Assembly: GCF_002843605.1 (NCBI RefSeq)
Contig: NZ_CP025263.1
Location: 1,370,501 to 1,434,500, forward strand
Origin: Pseudomonas sp. S09G 359
GTDB lineage: Bacteria > Pseudomonadota > Gammaproteobacteria > Pseudomonadales > Pseudomonadaceae
Direction of reading: 5' to 3'
DNA length: 64,000 nt
Position 1 is the stretch's first letter. Each line of letters opens with the position of its first letter. The notes under the pieces are model-generated. The model did not search any database. It had not been told where the DNA came from and saw nothing but the letters and a program-made list of their open reading frames with translations. Positions 57,486 through 64,000 of the stretch are shown piece by piece. Both the position numbers and the translations under genes were made by a program.

Positions 57486-57730
57486 AAGGGCGAATTGCTG
57501 GCTTGGTGAGCGGCTGTTGTGGCGAGCGGGCTTGCCCGCGTTGGGATGCGAAGCGGCCCCAAAACCATACGGCCCGGTCTGCCTGAGTAAACGCGGTGTA
57601 CTTACTGGGGCCGCTGCGCGCCCCAACGCGGGCAAGCCCGCTCGCCACAGTAATCTTGCTAGCCACAGTAATCTTGCTAGCCACAGTAAGCTTGCCAGCT
57701 AAAGTAAGCTGGCTAACCACTTCAAGCCTT
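57486..57730. repeat. Long repeat, copy 2 (four 18-bp units)
   Basis: Same layout as copy 1 but 36 bp longer, exactly two extra 18-bp units (cacagtaatcttgctagc and relatives). The inverted-repeat core is nearly identical to copy 1. Confidence 0.88.
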
Positions 57731-57980
57731 AAGGGCGAATTGCTGGCTTGGTGAGCGGCTCTTGTGGCGAGCGGGCTTGCCCGCGTTGGGCTGCGGAGCG
57801 GCCCCAAAACCATACGGTCCGGTCTGCCTGAGTAAACGCGGTGTACTTACTGGGGCCGCTGCGCGCCCCAACGCGGGCAAGCCCGCTCGCCACAGTAAGC
57901 TTGCTAGCCCAAGTAAGCTTGCTAGCCACAGTAAGCTCGATCGCCACAGTAAGCTTGTTAGCTAAAGTGAGGCTGCTCGC
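57731..57980. repeat. Long repeat, copy 3 (five 18-bp units, diverged end)
   Basis: Third copy, ending in about five 18-bp units that grow progressively more diverged (cacagtaagctcgatcgc, taaagtgaggctgctcgc). The shared closing phrase cacttcaagcctt of copies 1 and 2 is missing, so the right edge is approximate. It ends just before the mexL stop codon. Together the three copies fill the whole 716-bp gap between rsmJ and mexL. Confidence 0.83.
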
Positions 57981-57993
57981 AGCAGTTCTATCG

Positions 57994-58629
57994 CTAAGGT
58001 CGATAGGCCCGCATAAACAACCCCACGACTTCCTGCACATGGGCCTCGGCGGCTTCCTCGCTCAGTTGCCCGCCGCAGCCATACAACAGGCAAAAATTCG
58101 CCGTGCCTTTGAGCAGGCAGAAGAAGTGTTCCGCTGCCGTGAACGGCTTGTCGATACTCAGCGCGCCGCTCTGGTCGATCTTGCCGAGCAGGCGTTCCAT
58201 GCCTTGCAGCATGCGCATCGGGCCAGCCTCGAAGAAGATCTGCGAAAGTTTCACGTCCTGGTTGCCGGTGGTCATCATCAGGCGATGCAGGTTTACCGAT
58301 TCTTCGCTGTTGATCAGGCGGTGGAACCCCCGCGCGATGTTCAACAACACAGTCTCCACGGGCATGCCCGTGGGCAGCTCGAAGTACATCACCGGTAATT
58401 GCTCTTCACACGTGGCCACCACGGCGGCCGTGAACAAGGTTTCCTTGTCAGTGAAGTGGCTGTAGACGGTCAGTTTCGACACGCCGGCCTCAAGCGCCAC
58501 GGCATCCATGCTGGTACTGGCGTAGCCATTGCTCAAAAACAGAACTTTCGCTGCTTCAAGAATAGCCTGGCGTTTTGCCATGTCCTTGGGGCGCCCGGGG
58601 CTATTGGTGTTTACAGGATTGTCGGACAT
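57994..58629 (-). CDS. mexL: TetR-family repressor MexL
   Basis: Regulator of 211 aa. The N-terminal TetR helix-turn-helix (about 15-65) has RQAILEAAKVLFLSNGYAST, then MDAVALEAGVSKLTVYSHFT. It is divergent from an RND adaptor-pump pair of the MexJK type, and its size matches P. aeruginosa MexL (PA3678), which represses mexJK and its own gene. I start at the ATG at 58629, where the TetR domain begins; the frame remains open far upstream through mexJ but that is only antisense read-through. Two palindromes in the 93-bp intergenic space are candidate operators. Confidence 0.9.
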   Translation of the reverse strand: MSDNPVNTNSPGRPKDMAKRQAILEAAKVLFLSNGYASTSMDAVALEAGVSKLTVYSHFTDKETLFTAAVVATCEEQLPVMYFELPTGMPVETVLLNIARGFHRLINSEESVNLHRLMMTTGNQDVKLSQIFFEAGPMRMLQGMERLLGKIDQSGALSIDKPFTAAEHFFCLLKGTANFCLLYGCGGQLSEEAAEAHVQEVVGLFMRAYRP

Positions 58630-58640
58630 TTTCACCTTTA

Positions 58641-58685
58641 ATACTGGACTGGCGAGTTTGGTATTAATACCATACTGGCCAGTAT
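58641..58685. promoter_or_regulatory. Candidate MexL operators between mexL and mexJ
   Basis: Two perfect palindromes lie side by side: tggtattaatacca at 58659-58672 and atactggccagtat at 58672-58685. A further half-site atactgg is at 58641-58647. They lie centrally between the divergent mexL and mexJ starts, where a TetR repressor controlling both would bind. Confidence 0.72.
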
Positions 58686-58722
58686 AATTATTCCTAGCTA
58701 CATTTGCGAAAGGTCCTACAGC

Positions 58723-59823
58723 ATGCGCAGTTCGTTCCTGCCCCTTGCTTTGCCTGTCAGCCTGGTCTTTCTCTTGTCCGCTTGCGGTCATGAAGAAGCT
58801 GCCCAGACTACCATCCGCCCGGCCATGGTGGTGCAGCCGCAACCCTCGGCGCAGGCGATGGACAGTTTCCCTGGCGAAGTGCGGGCGCGTTACGAGCCGG
58901 ACCTGGCTTTTCGCATCGGCGGTAAAGTCAGCAAGCGGCTGGTGGAGGAGGGCGAGCGCGTCAAGGCCAACCAGCCACTGGCCGAACTGGACCCCCAGGA
59001 TGTACGCCTGCAACTGGAGGCCACCCGTGCGCAAGTAGCCGCCGCCGAGGCCAACCTGAGCCTGGTGCGCGCCGAGCGTGATCGCTACAAGACCCTGATG
59101 GATCGTCAGATGGTCAGCCGTTCCCAGTACGACAATTCCGAAAACCTCTACCGAGCAGGTGAAGCTCGCCTCAAGCAGATCAAGGCCGAGTTCGACGTGT
59201 CCAGCAACCAGGCCGGCTACGCCGTGCTGCGCGCGCCGCAGGATGGTGTGGTGGCCAAGCGTGCGGTGGAAGTCGGGCAGGTGGTGTCCGCCGGGCAAAC
59301 CGTGTTCACCCTGGCCACCGATGGCGAGCGCGAAGTACTGATCAGCCTGCCGGAGCAAGGCTTTGGCCGCTTCAAGATCGGCCAGCCGGTCGCCGTCGAG
59401 TTGTGGAGCCAACCGGACCAGCGCTTTGCCGGGCGCATTCGTGAGTTGTCCCCGGCAGCCGACCCCAAGTCACGCACCTTTGCCGCCCGCGTTGCCTTCA
59501 CCGGCGGTAAGGTCCCGGCCGAACTTGGCCAGAGCGCCCGCGTATTCATACAGGCTGACGGCGTAATTCCGCTGTCGGTGCCGCTGTCGGCCCTCAGCGC
59601 GGAGAACGGCGCGTCCTACGTCTGGCGCGTACAGCCGGACAACACCCTCAAACGTACGCCGGTGCGTATCGGCGCCTTCGGGGAAAAGACCGTACCGGTG
59701 CTGGAAGGCTTGAGCCCTACCGATTGGGTGATTGCCGCCGGTGTGCATGTGCTCCATGAGGGCCAGCAAGTGCGCCCGGTGGATCGCTCCAACCGTGTAG
59801 TGAATCTGGCGGCCAAGGAGTAG
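58723..59823 (+). CDS. mexJ: RND efflux periplasmic adaptor MexJ
   Basis: Membrane fusion protein of 366 aa. The lipoprotein signal MRSSFLPLALPVSLVFLLSA ends in a lipobox (LLSAC, Cys21). Barrel-sandwich (about 60-90 and 160-200), alpha-hairpin (about 90-155) and beta-barrel domains follow in the HlyD order, with FRIGGKVSKRLVEEGERV and AVEVGQVVSAGQTVFTLA. It bridges the inner-membrane pump to an outer-membrane channel. It is the first gene of the mexJK operon; no channel gene follows, as in P. aeruginosa, where OprM serves. Confidence 0.92.
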   Translation: MRSSFLPLALPVSLVFLLSACGHEEAAQTTIRPAMVVQPQPSAQAMDSFPGEVRARYEPDLAFRIGGKVSKRLVEEGERVKANQPLAELDPQDVRLQLEATRAQVAAAEANLSLVRAERDRYKTLMDRQMVSRSQYDNSENLYRAGEARLKQIKAEFDVSSNQAGYAVLRAPQDGVVAKRAVEVGQVVSAGQTVFTLATDGEREVLISLPEQGFGRFKIGQPVAVELWSQPDQRFAGRIRELSPAADPKSRTFAARVAFTGGKVPAELGQSARVFIQADGVIPLSVPLSALSAENGASYVWRVQPDNTLKRTPVRIGAFGEKTVPVLEGLSPTDWVIAAGVHVLHEGQQVRPVDRSNRVVNLAAKE

Positions 59824-59829
59824 TCCCCG

Positions 59830-62800
59830 ATGGGTTTCAATCTTTCCGAATGGGCGTTGCGTAATCGCCAGATCGTACTGTTCCTGATGATCCTGCTGGC
59901 GGTAGTCGGCACCTTGTCCTACACCAAGTTGGGGCAAAGCGAAGATCCGCCATTCACCTTCAAGGCCATGGTGATCAAGACCAACTGGCCTGGGGCCACG
60001 GCCCAGGAAGTCTCGCGGCAGGTCACCGAGCGCATCGAGAAAAAACTCATGGAAACCGGCGAGTACGAACGCATTGTCTCGTTCTCGCGCCCGGGTGAGT
60101 CCCAGGTCACCTTTATAGCCCGCGATTCCATGCACTCTGCGCAGATCCCCGAGCTGTGGTATCAGGTGCGCAAGAAGATCAGCGACATCCGCCAGACCTT
60201 GCCGCCGGATATCCAAGGGCCGTTTTTCAACGATGAGTTCGGCACCACCTTCGGCAACATCTACGCCCTGACCGGCGACGGCTTCGACTATGCGGTGCTC
60301 AAGGACTACGCCGACCGTATCCAGATCCAGCTGCAACGGGTGCCGGATGTGGGCAAGGTGGAGTTGCTTGGCCTACAAGACGAAAAGATCTGGATCGAAC
60401 TCTCCAACCTCAAGCTCGCCACCCTCGGCCTGCCTTTGGCCGCCGTGCAGCAGGCGTTGCAGGAGCAGAACGCGGTGTCTACCGCGGGCTTCTTTGAAAC
60501 CCCGAGTGAGCGCGTGCAATTGCGCGTGTCGGGCAACTTCCAGACGGTGGAAGAGATCCGCAACTTCCCGATTCGTGTCGGTGATCGCACCTTCCGCATC
60601 GGCGACGTGGCCGACATCCACCGCGGCTTCAACGACCCACCCGCACCCCGCATGCGTTATATGGGCGCCGACGCCATCGGCCTGGCCGTGGCCATGCGCG
60701 ACGGCGGCGATATCCTGGTGTTGGGCAAGGCGCTTGAGGGCGAATTCGCACGCTTGCAGAAGAACCTTCCGGCGGGCATGGAACTGCGCAAGGTGTCGGA
60801 CCAACCGGCAGCGGTAAAAACCAGCGTCGGAGAATTCGTCCAAGTGTTGGCAGAGGCACTGGCCATCGTCTTGCTGGTGAGCTTCTTCTCCCTGGGTGTG
60901 CGCACCGGCATGGTGGTCGCCCTGGCGATTCCGCTGGTGCTGGCGATGACCTTTGCCACCATGTATTACCTCGGGATCGGCCTGCACAAGATCTCCCTCG
61001 GCGCGCTGGTATTGGCCCTGGGCCTGTTGGTGGATGACGCGATCATCGCCGTGGAAATGATGGCGATTAAAATGGAGCAGGGGTACGACCGGCTCAAGGC
61101 TGCGAGTTTCGCCTGGACCAGCACCGCCTTCCCGATGCTCACCGGCACGTTGATCACGGCCGCGGGCTTCCTGCCGATTGCTACCGCGCAATCGAGTACT
61201 GGCGAATACACCCGTTCGATCTTCCAGGTGGTGACCATCGCGTTGCTGGCTTCTTGGGTCGCAGCGGTGGTGTTTGTGCCGTACCTGGGGGAAAAACTCC
61301 TACCTGACCTGGCGAAGATTCATGCAGCCAAACACGGCACTGATGGCCCTGACCCTTACGGCACGCCGTTCTACCAACGTGTAAGGCGTTTGGTGGAGTG
61401 GTGCGTGCGTCGGCGTAAAACCGTGATTGTGCTTACCTTGCTGCTGTTTATCGGTTCGGTGGCATTGTTCCGCTTTGTTCCGCAGCAATTCTTCCCGGCC
61501 TCCGGGCGCCTGGAGCTGATGGTCGACCTGAAGCTGGCCGAAGGCGCGTCCCTGAGCAACACCGCCGATCAGGTCAAGCGCCTGGAAGCCTTGCTCAAGG
61601 AACACGCCGGCATCGACAACTATGTGGCCTACGTCGGCACCGGTTCGCCACGCTTCTACCTGCCGCTGGACCAACAATTGCCGGCCGCCAGCTTCGCGCA
61701 ATTCGTGGTGCTGGCCAAAACCATCGAGGAGCGCGAAAGCCTGCGCACCTGGCTGATCGAAACCCTCAACGAACAATTCCCCGACCTGCGTTCACGGGTC
61801 ACGCGCCTGGAAAACGGCCCGCCCGTGGGCTACCCGGTGCAGTTCCGCGTGACCGGCGAGCACATCGAAGAAGTCCGCGCCCTGGCACGCAAAGTCGCGG
61901 CCAAGGTTCGCGAAAATACCCACGTGGTCAACGTGCACCTGGACTGGGAGGAACCGAGCAAAATCGTGTACCTGAACATCGACCAGGACCGCGCCCGCGC
62001 CCTGGGCGTGAGCACCGCCAACCTGTCGAAATTCCTGCAGAGTTCCCTGACCGGCTCCAGCGTCAGCCAATACCGGGAGGACAATGAGTTGATCGAAATC
62101 CTCCTGCGCGGCACTGTCCATGAACGCACCGAGTTGTCGCTGCTGCCAAGCCTGGCGGTGCCGACCGACAACGGCAAAAGCGTGGCCCTTTCACAGATCG
62201 CCACCCTGGAATACGGTTTCGAAGAGGGCATCATCTGGCACCGCAACCGCCTGCCGACGGTGACCGTGCGCGCCGACATCTACGGCAAGGAACAACCGGC
62301 GACCCTGGTCCAGCAGATCCTGCCGACGCTTGAAGGCGTACGCGCCGAACTGCCGGATGGCTACCTGCTGGACGTGGGCGGCACCGTCGAAGACTCCGCC
62401 CGCGGGCAAAACTCAGTGAAGGCCGGCGTGCCGCTGTTTATCGTGGTGGTGCTGACTTTGCTGATGCTGCAACTGCGCAGTTTCTCACGCACGGCGATGG
62501 TGTTTCTGACTGCCCCGCTGGGCCTGATCGGTGTGACGCTGTTCCTGCTGGTATTCCGCCAGCCCTTTGGCTTTGTGGCCATGCTGGGCACCATCGCCTT
62601 GTCGGGCATGATCATGCGTAACTCGGTGATTCTGGTGGACCAGATCGAACAGGATATCAAGGCCGGCCTGGCACCGTGGCAGGCGATCATCGAGGCCACC
62701 GTCCGGCGCTTCCGGCCGATTGTGCTGACAGCCCTTGCGGCGGTACTGGCGATGATCCCGCTGTCACGCAGCGTGTTCTTCGGGCCGATGGCGGTGGCGA

Positions 62801-62895
62801 TCATGGGCGGGTTGATTGTCGCGACGGCATTGACCCTATTGTTCCTGCCGGCCCTGTATGCTGCGTGGTTCCGAGTGAGGAAGGACGTCGCGTAA
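59830..62895 (+). CDS. mexK: RND efflux pump MexK
   Basis: Inner-membrane proton-driven pump of 1021 aa of the HAE1/AcrB superfamily. Its two halves each have a membrane helix plus periplasmic porter domain and five further helices. The proton-relay aspartates are in LGLLVDDAIIAVEMM in helix 4 (about residue 400). GTIALSGMIMRNSVILVDQI in the second half is the matching conserved region. It follows mexJ by 6 bp. In P. aeruginosa MexJK exports erythromycin, tetracycline and triclosan. Substrates here are inferred. Confidence 0.94.
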   Translation: MGFNLSEWALRNRQIVLFLMILLAVVGTLSYTKLGQSEDPPFTFKAMVIKTNWPGATAQEVSRQVTERIEKKLMETGEYERIVSFSRPGESQVTFIARDSMHSAQIPELWYQVRKKISDIRQTLPPDIQGPFFNDEFGTTFGNIYALTGDGFDYAVLKDYADRIQIQLQRVPDVGKVELLGLQDEKIWIELSNLKLATLGLPLAAVQQALQEQNAVSTAGFFETPSERVQLRVSGNFQTVEEIRNFPIRVGDRTFRIGDVADIHRGFNDPPAPRMRYMGADAIGLAVAMRDGGDILVLGKALEGEFARLQKNLPAGMELRKVSDQPAAVKTSVGEFVQVLAEALAIVLLVSFFSLGVRTGMVVALAIPLVLAMTFATMYYLGIGLHKISLGALVLALGLLVDDAIIAVEMMAIKMEQGYDRLKAASFAWTSTAFPMLTGTLITAAGFLPIATAQSSTGEYTRSIFQVVTIALLASWVAAVVFVPYLGEKLLPDLAKIHAAKHGTDGPDPYGTPFYQRVRRLVEWCVRRRKTVIVLTLLLFIGSVALFRFVPQQFFPASGRLELMVDLKLAEGASLSNTADQVKRLEALLKEHAGIDNYVAYVGTGSPRFYLPLDQQLPAASFAQFVVLAKTIEERESLRTWLIETLNEQFPDLRSRVTRLENGPPVGYPVQFRVTGEHIEEVRALARKVAAKVRENTHVVNVHLDWEEPSKIVYLNIDQDRARALGVSTANLSKFLQSSLTGSSVSQYREDNELIEILLRGTVHERTELSLLPSLAVPTDNGKSVALSQIATLEYGFEEGIIWHRNRLPTVTVRADIYGKEQPATLVQQILPTLEGVRAELPDGYLLDVGGTVEDSARGQNSVKAGVPLFIVVVLTLLMLQLRSFSRTAMVFLTAPLGLIGVTLFLLVFRQPFGFVAMLGTIALSGMIMRNSVILVDQIEQDIKAGLAPWQAIIEATVRRFRPIVLTALAAVLAMIPLSRSVFFGPMAVAIMGGLIVATALTLLFLPALYAAWFRVRKDVA

Positions 62896-62897
62896 CC

Positions 62898-63491
62898 ATG
62901 TTGGCCACCGTTTCAGCCCTGATGTTGTTGTTACTTGCCCCTGGCCCGACCAACACCCTGCTGTTTCGCGCCGGGGTGTTGCTCGGGTTCCGGGCTTCGT
63001 GGAAGCTCGCGTTTGTCGAGTGCCTGGCTTACTTGCTGCAGGTTTCGGCGTGGGGCGTGGCGTTGGTGTACCTGGCGAGCTATTCGCCGTGGGCCTTGAA
63101 GGCCACGCAACTGGCGGCGGCCTGCTACTTGCTGTACGTGTCCTACCAGCTGTGGCAGCGCAAGGGCGACGCCATTGGCGCGGGCAAGGACCGTTTCTCC
63201 GGCGTGTATTTTTTCTGGCTGACCGTGATGAATCCCAAGGGATTATTGATCGTCTCGTTTATTGCGCCCGTGAACACATTTACCACTTCAGCCGGTTACG
63301 CCGGGTTTATGGCGACGCTCGCATTGGTGGTCATCCCCGTTGGAGCCGCCTGGGTGCTGCTGGGCAGCCAATTCGAAGGGATTCAAAAGTCCTGGCTGAC
63401 GCCCCTGAAGATCAACCGGGTGACCTCCGTGGCTATCTGCTGCTTTGCAACGCTGATGATGGGAAGGCTGGCGGATTCGCTGCTGCACTGA
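62898..63491 (+). CDS. LysE/RhtB-family exporter-like protein
   Basis: Membrane protein of 197 aa with about six hydrophobic segments. The N-terminal family signature is LLLAPGPTNTLLFRAGVLLG, and the central LTVMNPKGLLIVSFI is also typical. LysE family members export amino acids or related small molecules. The ATG at 62898 begins 3 bp after the mexK stop, so it is probably co-transcribed with mexJK. The substrate is unknown. Confidence 0.87.
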   Translation: MLATVSALMLLLLAPGPTNTLLFRAGVLLGFRASWKLAFVECLAYLLQVSAWGVALVYLASYSPWALKATQLAAACYLLYVSYQLWQRKGDAIGAGKDRFSGVYFFWLTVMNPKGLLIVSFIAPVNTFTTSAGYAGFMATLALVVIPVGAAWVLLGSQFEGIQKSWLTPLKINRVTSVAICCFATLMMGRLADSLLH

Positions 63492-63504
63492 GAACACCGC
63501 CTAC

Positions 63505-63532
63505 GGAACCTTTCTTCGGTGCTTGCCACTCA
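63505..63532 (+). promoter_or_regulatory. Second perfect hrp-box-like promoter (GGAACC-N15-CCACTCA)
   Basis: GGAACC at 63505-63510 and CCACTCA at 63526-63532 have exactly 15 bases between them, the same spacing as the box at 40799-40826. It ends 74 bp before the ATG of the small repeat protein and 14 bp after the LysE-type gene. A small perfect hairpin (cttctgct/agcagaag, 63559-63577) lies between box and gene. Confidence 0.6.
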
Positions 63533-63606
63533 GCGTTACCTGATTGGCAGGTACCTGCTTCTGCTGGGAGCAGAAGTGGGAATGACCGAAACGCGAGGAA
63601 TTCACC

Positions 63607-63804
63607 ATGATCTTGATGCCTGTTCTGTTGCTGCCTTTACCGCTGTTTGGGTTGGGTTTGAAGGGGGGCAATTCCCACGGCGGTCATCACTGCAAACCAA
63701 AGCCGACTAAACCCTGCAAGCCCGAGCCGGCTAAACCCTGTAAACCAGAGCCTGCTCAGCCTTGTGGAAGGACAATCCACATCGAGGCGAGCATTAAATA
63801 CTGA
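63607..63804 (+). CDS. Small Cys/Pro/Lys repeat protein behind an hrp-box-like promoter
   Basis: Protein of 65 aa. The ATG follows gagga with seven bases spacing. The first 20 residues are hydrophobic (MILMPVLLLPLPLFGLGLKG) and could be a membrane anchor or signal. A Gly/His stretch (GGNSHGGHHC) precedes three tandem octapeptides KPKPTKPC, KPEPAKPC and KPEPAQPC. The four cysteines and histidines could bind metal or form disulphides. I do not recognise a family. The repeated codons and strong ribosome site argue that the frame is real. Confidence 0.65.
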   Translation: MILMPVLLLPLPLFGLGLKGGNSHGGHHCKPKPTKPCKPEPAKPCKPEPAQPCGRTIHIEASIKY

Positions 63805-63830
63805 TCCTCGATAAACGCCCTACACGCAAA

Positions 63831-63857
63831 CGCCCCGAATATCCGGGGCGTTTTTTT
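63831..63857. terminator. Rho-independent terminator
   Basis: The stem cgccccg / cggggcg is followed by T7. It lies between the small repeat protein gene and the convergent DUF4197 gene. Confidence 0.88.
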
Positions 63858-63884
63858 GTCTGGCAAAGGTGGACCAGCAGTTGC

Positions 63885-64000
63885 CTACAGGGCGCCGAAA
63901 ACCTTCTTCGCCAGGCTGGTGGCTGCCGCCGCCGGGTTCTTGCGAATGGTCTCTTCCTGCTGCGCGATCATCTTGAACAAACCGTCCAGTGCTTGCTCGG
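63885..64000 (-). CDS. DUF4197 family protein, 3' end only (partial)
   Basis: The minus strand from the right edge reads [20 protein letters not shown] followed by [17 protein letters not shown] and a TAG stop. This is the typical C-terminus of DUF4197 proteins (EQALDGLF...KKVFG), periplasmic proteins of unknown function. The start lies beyond the window. Confidence 0.8.
   Translation of the reverse strand, partial: EQALDGLFKMIAQQEETIRKNPAAAATSLAKKVFGAL

Noticed and set aside
57484..58040. Minus-strand frames with LTVAS repeats in the long repeat stack
   Set aside because: They are translations of the non-coding 18-bp arrays and REP arms; start codons lie inside the repeats without consistent ribosome sites.
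57994..59412. 472-codon fusion of a long N-terminus to MexL
   Set aside because: The N-terminal 261 codons are antisense to mexJ and the operator region; the TetR domain begins at the internal ATG at 58629.

Overview
The window is GC-rich chromosomal DNA from a Pseudomonas of the P. fluorescens group. This rests on gene content and order (erdR-dgkA, finR/fpr, a full wspABCDEFR operon, prfB-lysS, lptF, ppc, adk-tsaB, rsmJ, mexL/mexJK) and on the many REP/REPIN hairpins of the fluorescens type (arms reading tgtgggagggggcttgccccc). I see no rRNA, tRNA, CRISPR array or transposase.

Layout. 1-5.1 kb: response regulator ErdR, diacylglycerol kinase, the divergent finR/fpr pair, tRNA methyltransferase TrmO and an RluF-like pseudouridine synthase. 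5.2-12 kb: acetyltransferase, RimO, a two-gene toxin-antitoxin module between 18-bp direct repeats, potassium transporter Kup, an old-yellow-enzyme reductase and a small orphan gene. 12-14 kb: glucan biosynthesis protein OpgD. 14.1-24.3 kb: a polyamine module with spermidine dehydrogenase, two aminobutyraldehyde-dehydrogenase paralogues, a complete ABC importer and a LysR regulator, most genes separated by REPINs. 24.5-33.8 kb: a YebE-like protein, then the complete Wsp surface-sensing system ending in the diguanylate cyclase WspR. 34-42.5 kb: prfB with its programmed frameshift, lysS, a TetR regulator, a lipoprotein, a QEGLA-motif metallopeptidase-like protein, an alpha/beta hydrolase, a small glycine-rich protein behind a perfect hrp-box-like promoter, and two envelope lipoproteins (LptF and a DUF4398 protein).

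42.5-48.2 kb is the main accessory region. A visibly AT-rich, tightly overlapping three-gene operon (HNH-type protein, PD-(D/E)XK-like nuclease, KAP-like P-loop ATPase) looks like an uncharacterised defence system. It appears to have entered the 3' end of a small conserved gene that lies divergent to ppc. The original C-terminal tail of that gene is stranded on the far side of the island at about 42.78-42.88 kb, the live copy (47916-48224) carries a replacement tail, and a paralogue (47507-47827) with a related tail lies between.

48.4-57.3 kb returns to core genes: ppc, adk, tsaB, a DUF72 protein, a PEP-mutase/isocitrate-lyase family enzyme, an extensin-like protein and rsmJ. 57.3-58 kb is a stack of long repeats built from REP arms and an 18-bp tandem unit. 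58-62.9 kb carries the MexL repressor divergent from the MexJK efflux pump, with two perfect palindromes between them. The window ends with a LysE-type exporter, a small Cys/Pro repeat protein behind a second perfect hrp-box-like sequence, and the 3' end of a DUF4197 gene.

The least expected signals are the nuclease/ATPase island with its split target gene, the two small genes that share a GGAACC-N15-CCACNNA promoter, and the repeat-flanked toxin-antitoxin module.
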